IMG/VR virus record: IMGVR_UViG_3300042448_001840
Location: 113,103-177,102 of that record
Strand: one strand, 5' to 3'
DNA length: 64,000 nt
Source of the DNA: a virus
The position numbers and the translations under genes were made by a program. Below the pieces are notes generated by a model. That model was given only the letters and a program-made list of their open reading frames with translations. It did no database searches and was not told the origin of the DNA. Positions within the stretch are counted from its first letter, which is position 1, and every line of letters starts with the position of its first letter. This document shows positions 1 through 8,615 of this stretch, piece by piece.

Positions 1-586
1 TTTCCGTCGATGTAAGTTCTAGCTACAATAGTGTAAATGCCGCTGAATAAAGAATTTTGTGCTTCTATATTTTCTGGAATTCTATAATTAAAAACAAACT
101 CAGTTGTTCCATTTCTCTCTATGTAGGCGTCAGGGCTTGTCGTGGAATTTGTATATCTATAAGATATAGGAACTCCTATAATTGCCCCTGATTGGTCAAG
201 GCCCCTATAAACACTAACTGTAACGTCTGAACCATTTGCTATTGGATCGTAGGATAAACCGCCATTTAATAAGGCGGAAGTAACAGACGCTGTTCCAGAA
301 GAAACAACAACGCTGACATTTGATTCTACTGTTCTATAACTAAATGTATTATTAGTTACCTCTTCTATTGTATGTAATCCATTAAATACTGAATCTACTC
401 CAGCAATTGTAACTGCTTGTCCAACTTGAAAACCGTGGTTAACAACTGTAGTTATTGTTGCTTTGTTGTTTAATATTTGTTTAAATGAAATATTTTTAGA
501 ATTAGTTGATGTAGTTGAAGTCGACCTAGCATCACCGACAAATGTAAATCTAAATTTTAATCGTTGATTTTTTTTTACTATTAACA
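1..586 (-). CDS. Partial structural protein with FCCH-like domain, C-terminus outside window
   Basis: The reading frame is open from base 586 down to the left edge, so the C-terminus is missing. The probable start is a GTG at 584-586, directly after the stop of the upstream gene, but no strong ribosome site fixes it. Residues about 35-75 contain an NHGFQVGQAVTIAGV stretch followed by FNGLHTIEEV and NNTFSY. That is the pattern of the small beta domain (FCCH-like) often repeated in phage tail and connector proteins. The rest looks like beta-sandwich sequence. It follows two connector-like genes in the same operon, so a head-tail or tail role is inferred. The exact function is unknown. Confidence 0.6.
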
Positions 587-588
587 CC

Positions 589-963
589 TTAAACCTGTTT
601 TTCTCTAGTTGCTCCAACTGTCCAGTAAACTATTTTTCCGCCCTTGCCTCTTATCGGAGCACTTGTATCTATCACATATATAGTGTGTTTGTTCGCAGCG
701 TTGGGAATCATCTCGTAAATTCTATCACCCTCCCCTGGATTAACGGAGCCTTCAAAGTAATAAACTACATCAGAATTAACGACTATCCCCTCGTCTTCTT
801 CGCTAGCTGATTTGGCTTCAAATCTTCCTTTTGGGAAAACGCTTCTCGTGGTTACTTGCTGAAGGTTATCTTCGTAATTGCCATTAGCTTTTTTTCTTTG
901 TATAAAAACATCATAGCCCCATTTTTTTAAAATGTTCATAAATGATTTTTCAAGATTAATCAT
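589..963 (-). CDS. Small probable head-tail connector/closure protein
   Basis: This 124-aa protein is not recognised with certainty. It starts inside the end of the 956-1855 gene (8-base overlap), which implies translational coupling. The N-terminus is an amphipathic helix (MINLEKSFMNILKKWGYDVF). The remainder is beta-rich, with a YYFEGSVNPGEGDRIYEM segment that resembles small tail-completion or head-closure proteins. Position and size fit a head-completion protein, but this rests on context rather than a diagnostic motif. Confidence 0.6.
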   Translation of the reverse strand: MINLEKSFMNILKKWGYDVFIQRKKANGNYEDNLQQVTTRSVFPKGRFEAKSASEEDEGIVVNSDVVYYFEGSVNPGEGDRIYEMIPNAANKHTIYVIDTSAPIRGKGGKIVYWTVGATREKQV

Positions 964-1855
964 AATTATGCAAACCCCTCTTAGGGATAGGGTCGTAAGA
1001 TAGCTCCCTAGATCTACTCGTCCCGTAAAGATCTCTGTCTGTCAAATAAGTATTTCTTCCTGTATCTGGATCTATATAATTCCCAGCATTTATAACTGGC
1101 ATTGTAGGTAGTCCCTTTGGCTGGAAGCCTCTAGCTCCAGTTATGCCAGCTAACATTTCTTTTCTCAATGCTGCTGCAATCTGGCACCACGTGACAGCAT
1201 TGCCCCTGCTTATGTTTGTCCTTGGGAGATTTCTTGCTGTGACGGTTAGGTCCCCCAATTGCACAGAGACGTCATCGTCGCCGCCATAACTATATGTCCT
1301 ACTGAGGTCACAAGCTGTAGCCGCTTTTATATATTCTAAGCTAGTATAGTTTATTCCAGATGCTGGATTAGAATCATTAAATCCATAAATATCTCTGACC
1401 TCCATTGAATGATAATGAATTATTTCCCCAATTTCAAGCAAAGATGCTTCCGGGAAATAGGCTTGCATTTCTTCTGGGTTTAAATAAATCGGATCAACGT
1501 CTGCTGCAAACATAATTATCTCATCTGCTTTTAGCGTTATAATTGGCTTATAGGTATCGGTTGACGTACTTACATAAAGCTGCTGGTTAACTGTTATTGA
1601 AGTTCCACCGGGTATATTGCCTACGAAAACTATTTTATACGTGTCAGCAACCGTGGGGGTAAAATCGTAATAGTATTCTGAGCTAGTAAGAGCAGTCGCA
1701 GTAGTCGAAACAATTTGAGTATTATCTGATTTATAAACAGTGACCAAAACAGAGGTAGGACTGACTAGTATTTGTGCCCCAGTAACATTGTTTACGTCAA
1801 CAAACTTTACTTTTATTCTTACTTGATCATTTACCAATACGGTGTCAGTTAACAT
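956..1855 (-). CDS. Structural protein with N-terminal Ig-like domain and connector-like C-terminal half
   Basis: 299 aa. Residues 1-95 look like an immunoglobulin-type beta-sandwich that ends in a 'YDFTPTVADTYKIVF' strand pattern. Residues about 100-240 are helical and acidic, with 'YLNPEEMQAYFPEASLLEIGEII', as in head-tail adaptor proteins. The C-terminus is basic and polar, with RDLYGTSRSRELSYDP. It overlaps the next gene by 8 bases. The role as a head-tail adaptor with a surface Ig decoration is an inference. Confidence 0.6.
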   Translation of the reverse strand: MLTDTVLVNDQVRIKVKFVDVNNVTGAQILVSPTSVLVTVYKSDNTQIVSTTATALTSSEYYYDFTPTVADTYKIVFVGNIPGGTSITVNQQLYVSTSTDTYKPIITLKADEIIMFAADVDPIYLNPEEMQAYFPEASLLEIGEIIHYHSMEVRDIYGFNDSNPASGINYTSLEYIKAATACDLSRTYSYGGDDDVSVQLGDLTVTARNLPRTNISRGNAVTWCQIAAALRKEMLAGITGARGFQPKGLPTMPVINAGNYIDPDTGRNTYLTDRDLYGTSRSRELSYDPIPKRGLHNYD

Positions 1856-1897
1856 GGGAGCTCCAAAAGAAATTAATATTTAATATAGTAATTATAC

Positions 1898-2185
1898 TTA
1901 TCCTATTATGGATATTTGCCCACTTACACCAACTGATATAACTTGGGCTGAAGATATAGCGCTTACGTCTTTGTCCAAAACCTCTACAGAAACAATTCCT
2001 TGAGGGTTTATGTCTATGCTTAAAACGCCAATTGTTGTTAAATTTGAATAATCTTCGTTCGAAGCATAAAATATTGTTATATTATTTAATACAATTGGGT
2101 TTATTAGGCTATCTGCATAAATTATTAAAATACCATCATAAGACACATTAGGACTATTGTAGGCTATTTCTTCTCCGTATTTCAT
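1898..2185 (-). CDS. Small beta-rich structural protein, unknown
   Basis: 95 aa, not recognised. The sequence is hydrophobic and beta-rich, with Ile/Val/Ser alternation ('GILIIYADSLINPIVLNNITIFYAS'), typical of small virion or tail proteins. Its start overlaps the stop of the upstream 2182-2331 gene (ATGA overlap), so it is co-translated with it. Confidence 0.55.
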   Translation of the reverse strand: MKYGEEIAYNSPNVSYDGILIIYADSLINPIVLNNITIFYASNEDYSNLTTIGVLSIDINPQGIVSVEVLDKDVSAISSAQVISVGVSGQISIIG

Positions 2186-2331
2186 GATTTAAATTGCTTT
2201 TCCCTCTTTGCTTGCTTGGTCCCGTCTTGTGGTATCCACTGATGCAAAGTCAACCAATCTAAAGTTGAATATTTTTCAATGTTTAAAGTTTTGTCTAAAA
2301 TGGGCATACTCTCATTTTTGTTTTCTACCAT
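2182..2331 (-). CDS. 49-aa hypothetical protein
   Basis: MVENKNESMPIL... is a short hydrophilic protein of unknown function with a 'LDWLTLHQWIPQ' core and a Lys-rich tail. The frame extends 12 codons upstream to another ATG at 2367. That extension would include a CGG codon (2344-2346), which is otherwise never used as a triplet in this strand's genes, and the inner ATG follows a GGTGGTGG run. I therefore prefer the inner start. It is coupled to the next gene by an ATGA overlap. Confidence 0.5.
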   Translation of the reverse strand: MVENKNESMPILDKTLNIEKYSTLDWLTLHQWIPQDGTKQAKREKQFKS

Positions 2332-2453
2332 TAAGACCACCACCCGGTTTATAGGACATAAGATCAAGCTACTGGTTCGTATGCGCTCACTGCGTGAATG
2401 AATACAACCCTATTAGCAATTAAATCAAATAGTAACAATCAAAATTTAAAACT

Positions 2454-3329
2454 TCATCCCTGGGTTAAGGCTCCAACTAATCGCAATACCTCAGCAGCGT
2501 TTTGATTGTTAGCATAATCTTTAGACGCTAAATTAGCTAAATCTTCTCTCAAGAATGGTAAATATAAATTTGCCATTCTGGTAGCTATATCGGTTGACTC
2601 TAATGGATTATATATCTTTTCTCTAAGCTTTTCATTTGCGCTACCATGGCCATACCAACCGAGGTAGCTATACCTAACTCCGCTTTCTACGGGCAACACT
2701 TGATGAGTAGCTATATAATTGCTTGGGAACATCAATATATCACCTTTTTTAGGCTTATATTTTATATTTAAATAATTAAAATAATGCTCTCCACCAATAT
2801 AGTCATCGTTCACATACACTACAGAACCAACTACATTCTTCGCAGCGAACTGCATTTGCGGTTCTTCTAGACCAAAGATGTAATCACAACTATTATCGGA
2901 ATGTGGGCCCAAGTATGACCCGGGACCATAGGATACAACATGCCCCTTGGATCTCCACCATATACACTTAAATAACATAGGGTATTCCATTATATACTGC
3001 AGTAAACACTTATACTTTATATCTTCGATAAAAGCTAACAAAACAATTGATTCAAGAGATTTATCTTCATGTATCTCTACGCTTCTAAAGGGCATTTCGT
3101 TGACGGTTTTTTCGTTAAAATAATAACCACTTCTATTTATATAGCAGGGCGCGCCAGTATCGGGGTTGATTGATGGTTTGTACATGTTTTCTTTTTCCCT
3201 CAATATATGGCCGCTAGCCCATTCGACAAAGTAGTCCCAATCTACGTCCAAGACTTGTTCAAAAAGTAATATTCCGTCACCCAACTTTTTTGGAGATACT
3301 TTTTTGTAATTAAACTTTTCTTTCAACAT
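2454..3329 (-). CDS. 2-oxoglutarate/Fe(II)-dependent oxygenase (prolyl-hydroxylase-like)
   Basis: 291 aa. The C-terminal half has the double-stranded beta-helix signature: an iron-binding H-x-D (HSDNSCD), then VVYVNDDYIGGEHYF, KPKKGDILMFPS, the distal His in ATHQVLPV and the 2-oxoglutarate-binding Arg in SGVRYSYLGW. Enzymes of this fold hydroxylate prolyl, lysyl or other side chains with O2 and 2-oxoglutarate. The substrate is unknown. It is one of eight such genes in the window. The N-terminal 110 residues have no recognised domain. Confidence 0.85.
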   Translation of the reverse strand: MLKEKFNYKKVSPKKLGDGILLFEQVLDVDWDYFVEWASGHILREKENMYKPSINPDTGAPCYINRSGYYFNEKTVNEMPFRSVEIHEDKSLESIVLLAFIEDIKYKCLLQYIMEYPMLFKCIWWRSKGHVVSYGPGSYLGPHSDNSCDYIFGLEEPQMQFAAKNVVGSVVYVNDDYIGGEHYFNYLNIKYKPKKGDILMFPSNYIATHQVLPVESGVRYSYLGWYGHGSANEKLREKIYNPLESTDIATRMANLYLPFLREDLANLASKDYANNQNAAEVLRLVGALTQG

Positions 3330-3369
3330 TACGATGCCATCCTGACTGTATGCGATACGCCTAATTATA

Positions 3370-3819
3370 TCACAAACATTTAAGTTGAGTTTTCTTTAAG
3401 TAGTCATAATTTTCTTTTTTTATATATTTTGAAAAGAAAAATAAATTGGCAGTAAACACTTCCGGCGATAAAACTTTATCGACATTATATTGAGGCTTCC
3501 ACCTCACCGCATTGTGAAATTTATCGAGCAAATATATGGTGCCCCTACCATAAGCCCCCTGCTTTACCTTACGGTCTATGGGATTAATCCTATAAATATA
3601 ATATGAATTACCATTATCTATACCATCTAAAAAGCCATTATCAGAATCTATATTCAAGATTCTTTTATCCATTTTATATAAAAGAGATTTTATAGCCAAT
3701 GAAGAAAAATTTTCTACGTTTACAATAAGCTCGATACTTCCGCTAATGTGGAGAGAGTTATTGCTGGTGGTGCAGTATGAATAGCTGTTTAGCTTTGGTT
3801 CTAGAAAAAACGTATCCAT
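3370..3819 (-). CDS. Hypothetical protein
   Basis: 149 aa, not recognised. Beta-rich, with Asn/Ser/Tyr-rich segments and a basic C-terminus ending KKTQLKCL. It lies 15 bases downstream of the sulfotransferase-like gene and upstream of an oxygenase, in the same direction, so it is probably part of the same modification cluster. No function is proposed. Confidence 0.55.
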   Translation of the reverse strand: MDTFFLEPKLNSYSYCTTSNNSLHISGSIELIVNVENFSSLAIKSLLYKMDKRILNIDSDNGFLDGIDNGNSYYIYRINPIDRKVKQGAYGRGTIYLLDKFHNAVRWKPQYNVDKVLSPEVFTANLFFFSKYIKKENYDYLKKTQLKCL

Positions 3820-3834
3820 ATTTATATTATGATA

Positions 3835-4506
3835 TTAGATTATCCCTAATATCATATCGTATAACTTATCTAATTCATTTAATTTTAAAGTAAAATTATT
3901 TAGAATGTATTGCTCAATAGTGTCATTGGCCGTAGAATTATGACCCGGTATATTAATTAATTTATTCTCAAATTTATAATTACTAATATTTTCTATATTA
4001 AATTTTTTTCTAATGTCTTCCATCAAATTGTGGGAGCTATAAAGCAAAGTATCAAATGTGGCAATAAAAAAATTATTCTTATATTTATCCTTCGCATTTA
4101 AAATATATCGAAAGTATTCCAAATGGGTGTCTAGGATGTGATCTATTGTTTCTTTGAAAATCATAGAACGTATATAAGCGTCCAAAGTCTTTTCATCTTT
4201 ATATATATGTTCAATGTTATCTTTTTTATTCTGATAAGACACCAATGAAGATGCTGTCCCCAAGCTTCTTCTTAAAGTAACTACGCAGGGGATACCTTTT
4301 GACAGGCTTCTTTCAATATTGGATACTTCATGAGTTAAGGCTCTATTTATAGAGATGGTAGGAAAAGTTTCCAATAAAAGTTTTCTAAGGCTATTATTGC
4401 CTTGGCGCTGAAAACCGTCAACGCAAAAAAGATGTGTACTTTTACTACTTATCGGTCTGGTAAAATTCAATAAATTATAATAACTTCTTATATCTACTGT
4501 GTCCAT
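3835..4506 (-). CDS. Sulfotransferase-like protein
   Basis: 223 aa. The N-terminal 'FCVDGFQRQGNNSLRKLL' resembles the 5'-phosphosulfate loop of PAPS sulfotransferases (G-x-x-R-x-G-x-x-x-L). A later 'VVTLRRSLGTASSLVSY' resembles the 3'-phosphate binding Arg/Ser strand-helix. The length is short but within range for the family. The acceptor is not predictable. It sits among structural and oxygenase genes, so sulfation of a virion or host surface component is possible. A different P-loop kinase-like fold is the main alternative. Confidence 0.5.
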   Translation of the reverse strand: MDTVDIRSYYNLLNFTRPISSKSTHLFCVDGFQRQGNNSLRKLLLETFPTISINRALTHEVSNIERSLSKGIPCVVTLRRSLGTASSLVSYQNKKDNIEHIYKDEKTLDAYIRSMIFKETIDHILDTHLEYFRYILNAKDKYKNNFFIATFDTLLYSSHNLMEDIRKKFNIENISNYKFENKLINIPGHNSTANDTIEQYILNNFTLKLNELDKLYDMILGII

Positions 4507-4559
4507 GTAAGACCAAATTCTAACTCATCCATAGATTACCAAATCTACAACACAAAGAC

Positions 4560-5357
4560 TTAGTCTTTGATTATTACAGTAGTCCCCTGAAGAGATGGAA
4601 TATGATAAAAGCATATATTATCAATTTTTCTAAGATTTTCATGCATTATATAATATGGTGACATCAAATGCATATTCAAGACTTTTGCAGAAAGTGAATT
4701 TGACACCCCATATGTAGTCATCATATCACCACTGGTACCAAGAATTATTGTTCCGCCGCTTGCCATAGAATCTACTAATTTAAGAAAAATATCATCATCA
4801 AAATAACTGACTAATACTTCCGCGGATGTTAAGATTAGATCTAAATCTTTCGGACCTTCTCCATTTGCTATATCTATCAAGTTTACAACATCAAAAGCTG
4901 TTTCCTCTTCATCATAAAACTCTTCTAGTCTATTTAGCCAGAAGTCATTAGATACAAAAACATTTTCTCCACAGAAAGTAGATAAGAAATTACTCTTAGT
5001 ATCTACTCCGCTACCAATCAATAGCGTCCTGTTTGGTTTTATCATTCTAACTAACATTTCGTTTATTACATGATTATACAACAACCCATTTGTGAGTATC
5101 GGCATTTTTGCAACTAGTAATTCAGGCCTTCGGATTTCTCCGTACCCATAATTGGTCGACTTTACAGATCTATCCATGCCAAGGGAGATTTCATTCTCCA
5201 CAATTTTAGCATTAATTAATGCTTGTTCTTGAATTGATAAAGCGTCTACTAACTTTGTTTTAGAAAGATTATGTGACCCTTTTGCAATATCAACCCAGGT
5301 TGGGGCGACCCATTTGCCATGTGCAAAATTCGTGATTCTGTTTTGTTCTTCTAACAT
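4560..5357 (-). CDS. Possible class I methyltransferase-fold protein
   Basis: 265 aa. Residues about 110-215 follow the alpha/beta order of a SAM-dependent methyltransferase: RTLLIGSGVDTKSNFL (motif I-like, G-x-G), VFVSNDFW, AFDVVNLIDIANG, SAEVLVSYF and DSMASGGTIILGTSG. The glycine motif is degenerate, so it may be a catalytically altered member. The N-terminal 100 residues are helical with no hit I recognise. It abuts the 5358-5636 gene (ATG directly after its stop). The family call is tentative. Confidence 0.4.
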   Translation of the reverse strand: MLEEQNRITNFAHGKWVAPTWVDIAKGSHNLSKTKLVDALSIQEQALINAKIVENEISLGMDRSVKSTNYGYGEIRRPELLVAKMPILTNGLLYNHVINEMLVRMIKPNRTLLIGSGVDTKSNFLSTFCGENVFVSNDFWLNRLEEFYDEEETAFDVVNLIDIANGEGPKDLDLILTSAEVLVSYFDDDIFLKLVDSMASGGTIILGTSGDMMTTYGVSNSLSAKVLNMHLMSPYYIMHENLRKIDNICFYHIPSLQGTTVIIKD

Positions 5358-5636
5358 TTAGATACCCGATTCGTTTATTTTTGCTGCATAAAGCTTATAA
5401 TTGTATAAATTATTAATTATTTTCATAATTAATACTTTTCTTAATCTTTGAGTTTCTGGTTCGATAAAATCCTGAGACATAATTCTATCTTGATATGGAT
5501 ATATTTCATTAACTTTTTCTATAAATACATCTATTTCTATGCTAGCATAATCTTGTTCTGCTAGTCCTATTTCTAGACATATCTTATCTAATCTCGATTT
5601 TAGATAAGATGTATATTCTGTAGGGTTAAATTTCAT
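5358..5636 (-). CDS. Small helical protein, unknown
   Basis: 92 aa, predicted largely alpha-helical (SYLKSRLDKICLEIG, VFIEKVNEIYPY, RLRKVLIMKIINNLYNYKLYAA). Not recognised. It is the first of a run of four short helical proteins between 5.36 and 6.34 kb that are tightly packed and probably co-translated. Confidence 0.55.
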   Translation of the reverse strand: MKFNPTEYTSYLKSRLDKICLEIGLAEQDYASIEIDVFIEKVNEIYPYQDRIMSQDFIEPETQRLRKVLIMKIINNLYNYKLYAAKINESGI

Positions 5637-5645
5637 TTTTGACTC

Positions 5646-5819
5646 CTATGACCAAGGATCTGAATATGCTTGGAATAAATATGAATTAAATTCTTCATCA
5701 ATTGGTATCCTGCCTTGACCTTGTGCTCGATTAAATTGAGGGCCATCTTTTGCGTAACTTTTTGTAGCACTATTATACCTTAACTGATATAGCGCAGAAA
5801 AATTCATAAATTCTGTCAT
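5646..5819 (-). CDS. 57-aa hypothetical protein
   Basis: Short gene starting MTEFMNFSALYQLRYN and ending in QAYSDPWS. Its ATG lies 6 bases after the stop of the 5826-6059 gene and it ends 9 bases before the next start, which is the packing seen throughout this operon. The polar composition with a 'GPQFNRAQGQGRIPIDEEF' middle gives no functional hint. Confidence 0.5.
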   Translation of the reverse strand: MTEFMNFSALYQLRYNSATKSYAKDGPQFNRAQGQGRIPIDEEFNSYLFQAYSDPWS

Positions 5820-5825
5820 TATTAA

Positions 5826-6059
5826 TTATATCTCTAATAAATTTTTTAAAATTGCGATATTATTTTCAAGCATCTTGTAAGTTCCTTCTTCATTAGAGCT
5901 AGAATATTCATCAGGTAGAATAACACCATTCGTATATGCGTCTTCTGGATCGAGACCCAAGATCCTTGCCACTCTATATATATGAAGTTTCTTTTGATGT
6001 ATAACTTCATCTGTTAAATGCTGCTTTAATTCTTCTGGGATACTGTCAAAAATTGCCAT
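5826..6059 (-). CDS. 77-aa hypothetical protein
   Basis: Begins MAIFDSIPEELKQHLTD and is helical throughout, with a C-terminal MLENNNIA-type helix (actual order MLENNIAILKNLLEI). Not recognised. It resembles the neighbouring 6090-6341 product in size and C-terminal helix, so both may be small tail-assembly or chaperone-type proteins. This is inference only. Confidence 0.5.
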   Translation of the reverse strand: MAIFDSIPEELKQHLTDEVIHQKKLHIYRVARILGLDPEDAYTNGVILPDEYSSSNEEGTYKMLENNIAILKNLLEI

Positions 6060-6089
6060 AATGTATAGGTTTCCTTTTTGCGGGTAGTA

Positions 6090-6341
6090 TTATTCAAGTT
6101 CTGCAATTAAAGATAATAAATCTTTATACACTTCTACAATTTCCTGTAAATCGCGCTCTATGTGAGAAGCTGCGCTATTAGAATCAAAAGTTCCGGCCAC
6201 CCAGGTGTCTATATCAAAAGAACTGTTAATGCCCAATTGAGCGGTTAGGGCAAACATTCTATTCGCCATGTATCTTTTAGCCACTTGAAGCTCTTGAAGC
6301 TTCTCTTCTGGCGTTAACAGATTAAAAATATCAGATGCCAT
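6090..6341 (-). CDS. 83-aa helical hypothetical protein
   Basis: Begins MASDIFNLLTPEEKLQEL. Helical, with a central DIDTWVAGTFDSNSAA linker and a C-terminal coiled helix (RDLQEIVEVYKDLLSLIAELE). Located upstream of similar small genes in one operon. Function unknown. Confidence 0.55.
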   Translation of the reverse strand: MASDIFNLLTPEEKLQELQVAKRYMANRMFALTAQLGINSSFDIDTWVAGTFDSNSAASHIERDLQEIVEVYKDLLSLIAELE

Positions 6342-6422
6342 TTATATTCCTTTTGTTTTGGATTCTTGTAACTTATATAGTAACTACTCAAAGAAAAATG
6401 TTATAAAAAATACCTATAAAAT

Positions 6423-7127
6423 CTATTGTTCTGGCGAATTAAGGTTAGGTAGGCCAGAGTACTTTGGACCTATTCTATCGCCGTCTGCATTGAGGCCAGT
6501 TCTAATGCCCTTAACCCAGGTCCATGGTTTTTCTATACTATTTCTAGATTTAAGGTCATTGTATTTTTGTCTTTCTGCAACTAGTCCTGGGAAATCTGAT
6601 CTATTAACAACTTCAAAATCAGCACTTGGCATTAACGCCGGGTCGAATATGGTAAAGAATATAAAGGGTTCTCCCTTTTTAAAGATAACAGGTTCATTTA
6701 TTTTTGTGATAATCCAATTTGTTTGCAGTTCATCCGGCCACCAATCACTAGGAATTGTTGCCGTCATAGGCGATGCGCCGTCAACGTAATAATTTGGAGA
6801 CCCAGTTACCCACAAATGATATGGAGATTCTGTATTTATTACCCATCCAGTAGCAAAAGAAATCATTCCATTAATATTAGAATGAGCAAAATTCCAACCA
6901 TTATGGACTCCACCGCTAATAATTTGAGCTGGGGAATTGCCGCCATTCCAGATAACAGTAACATCTTCGGGCAGTAGCATTTCCCAACCACTAACATTCG
7001 CTGTTGTAACTGGAGTGCATTGATATGCGTGCTTGTTGTACGTACTATCCATCCAGTCGCGTTTTAACCTAGATTGTTTGATTTGAACTGGAGTTTGAAG
7101 AGTTTTTGATAAAGTTATTTTTGTCAT
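6423..7127 (-). CDS. DUF6065-like protein
   Basis: 234 aa. It contains a WNGG motif, then GWNFAHSNINGMISFATGWV, HLWVTGSPNYYVDG, the Trp-rich SDWWPDELQTNW and FKKGEPFIFF. From memory this fits DUF6065, a family of unknown biochemical role found in phages of cyanobacteria and other aquatic bacteria. A C-terminal basic/polar tail carries a KPWTWVKGIRTGLN segment. No catalytic residues can be named. Its place next to an oxygenase gene may be meaningful. Confidence 0.55.
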   Translation of the reverse strand: MTKITLSKTLQTPVQIKQSRLKRDWMDSTYNKHAYQCTPVTTANVSGWEMLLPEDVTVIWNGGNSPAQIISGGVHNGWNFAHSNINGMISFATGWVINTESPYHLWVTGSPNYYVDGASPMTATIPSDWWPDELQTNWIITKINEPVIFKKGEPFIFFTIFDPALMPSADFEVVNRSDFPGLVAERQKYNDLKSRNSIEKPWTWVKGIRTGLNADGDRIGPKYSGLPNLNSPEQ

Positions 7128-7145
7128 AATTATTATTATCCCTTT

Positions 7146-7865
7146 CTATATTGCGTGAACTATATAATCATTGTCTAACTTTTTAATATTCTTAATATTA
7201 GATTTTGGATTTCTCATCTCTTTTCCGCCATTATCAGTCCCTGTATATGGGTAATGAAATCTTGAATTATAGTCAAACATAGTAACCGCTGAGTATTTTA
7301 CTCCAGATTTGACAGGCAATGCCTCATGCATGAAAATAAAATTAGATGGGAAAAGTATTACATCGCCTATTTTTGGTTTAATTTTAAATCCTAAATTATT
7401 AAAGGCTAACTCGCCACCTTCGTAATTGTCATTAAGATAGACTACAGTAGAAACCGTGCTGGAATAACTGAAACCGTCATCTCCATGCTGTTTAAAATGT
7501 TGATCAATTCCATATTTGATGTAGTTTATCTCTTCCATGTAATCCATTCTTATATTAAATCTTGTTTCGTAATCATAGAGACATTCTAGCACCGTTTCTT
7601 TAGTCTTCATGTATATATCAGTTAGCTCAGGTATGTCTTCTGTAATTGAATTTAATATTGATTCAGAAATGTGAAAATCATAACAATTTCTATAAGATTT
7701 TATATAGTCGCCATCGCCAGTAGTGGCTTCTTTCCACTTGTTATGCCCGGTGTTGTTTTTGCTTAATACATTTTCTAGAGCCTCTATAATTAAATCACTA
7801 TTTTTTAAAGCATTCCTATACAACACTATGCCAAATCTTTTGTCTAAGATATACTGAATATCCAT
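7146..7865 (-). CDS. 2-oxoglutarate/Fe(II)-dependent oxygenase
   Basis: 239 aa. The oxygenase core is at residues about 115-225: H-x-D in QHGDDGFSYS, VVYLNDNYEGGELAF, KPKIGDVILFPS, the distal His in FMHEALPV and SGVKYSAVTMF, where Lys takes the 2-oxoglutarate-binding position. It starts 'MDIQYILDKRFGIVLYRNAL', an N-terminal strand shared with the 11.0-kb and 35.8-kb copies, which suggests paralogy. It is divergent from the plus-strand oxygenase at 7935. Confidence 0.85.
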   Translation of the reverse strand: MDIQYILDKRFGIVLYRNALKNSDLIIEALENVLSKNNTGHNKWKEATTGDGDYIKSYRNCYDFHISESILNSITEDIPELTDIYMKTKETVLECLYDYETRFNIRMDYMEEINYIKYGIDQHFKQHGDDGFSYSSTVSTVVYLNDNYEGGELAFNNLGFKIKPKIGDVILFPSNFIFMHEALPVKSGVKYSAVTMFDYNSRFHYPYTGTDNGGKEMRNPKSNIKNIKKLDNDYIVHAI

Positions 7866-7868
7866 AAC

Positions 7869-7897
7869 TTGATTTACCAGCCCTTTTGATATATAAT
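7869..7897 (+). promoter_or_regulatory. Sigma70-type promoter for the reversed oxygenase gene
   Basis: TTGATT (7869-7874), a 17-base spacer and TATAAT (7892-7897) lie in the 69-base gap between the divergent genes. AGGAGAAG follows at 7922-7929, just before the ATG at 7935. Sequence match only. It implies host-RNA-polymerase transcription of a single gene embedded in the opposite strand of the structural block. Confidence 0.65.
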
Positions 7898-7934
7898 GAT
7901 CTAATCGAATTATTATATCACAGGAGAAGCACTG

Positions 7935-8555
7935 ATGACAAATGCTCCAGAATTTAATATATTACCAGACCATTTTGGAAAGGGTCCAGAAAATATATAT
8001 ACTTTTCAAAATTTTATTGAAAAAGACGACTTAAAAAGCATAAATGATTTTGTAGCAAATATAAAAATTTGGGATAATAATAGCAAAAGCGTTAGTTATG
8101 CAGATGGTTCGAGTAGATACAGTGCTGAGCTTTGGCACGACCGAATGTGTAGTGGGGAAATAATAAAATCTTTAAGTCCTGATATCTATAATTTAATAGA
8201 TTCTTATATTATAAAAATGCAACATATCGCAGAAGAAATATTTAACTGCAAACTAAAAAAAAGACCTCCAGTAGTTGTTTGCTGGAGACCAAGTGATATG
8301 CAATTGCCTCACGCAGACAAACAGTTGCAAGATGGAAGACCAAATGCATTCCCCGATTATGATTTAAACTCATTATTTTATTACAATGAAGATTTTGAGG
8401 GCGGTGAACTATATTACCCACAACACGTTAAAAAAATAATTCCTAAAGCTGGTTTAGCCGTTCTGCATCCGGGAGATATAAATTATTTACATGGAGTTAC
8501 CCCAGTTCTTTCTGGACGTAGATGGGTTACTCCTTCATTTTATACGGTCCAATAA
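7935..8555 (+). CDS. 2-oxoglutarate/Fe(II)-dependent oxygenase, reversed single gene
   Basis: 206 aa. Core motifs: PHADKQ (H-x-D), FYYNEDFEGGELYYP, PKAGLAVLHPGD, distal His in NYLHGVTPV and the Arg in SGRRWVTPSF. It is the only plus-strand gene inside the left 52 kb. It has its own promoter and a strong ribosome site (AGGAG, 10 bases before ATG) and a terminator-like hairpin after it. This is the arrangement of a moron-type gene added to a phage operon. The substrate is unknown. Confidence 0.85.
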   Translation: MTNAPEFNILPDHFGKGPENIYTFQNFIEKDDLKSINDFVANIKIWDNNSKSVSYADGSSRYSAELWHDRMCSGEIIKSLSPDIYNLIDSYIIKMQHIAEEIFNCKLKKRPPVVVCWRPSDMQLPHADKQLQDGRPNAFPDYDLNSLFYYNEDFEGGELYYPQHVKKIIPKAGLAVLHPGDINYLHGVTPVLSGRRWVTPSFYTVQ

Positions 8556-8560
8556 TTAAT

Positions 8561-8607
8561 AAACAGTAATTATAAAAAATAATTTAATTTATATAACTAC
8601 TGTTTTT
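8561..8607. terminator. Bidirectional terminator-like hairpin
   Basis: AAACAGTA (8561-8568) pairs with TACTGTTT (8598-8605), with inner TTATA/TATA pairing and a T-run on the plus strand. It lies between the convergent plus-strand oxygenase and the minus-strand PPGF-repeat gene. The loop is long and A/T-rich, so confidence is limited. Confidence 0.4.
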
Positions 8608-8615
8608 ATGCTATA

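Noticed and set aside
2344-2346. An apparent CGG triplet in the 61-codon frame starting at 2367
   Set aside because: The better start is the ATG at 2331, downstream of the CGG, so this CGG is probably not translated in that gene.
2368-2453. Possible 24-codon frame ending VVFIHAVSAYEPVA
   Set aside because: It has a regular peptide look but only a TTG start, no ribosome site, and no known relative; too short to support.
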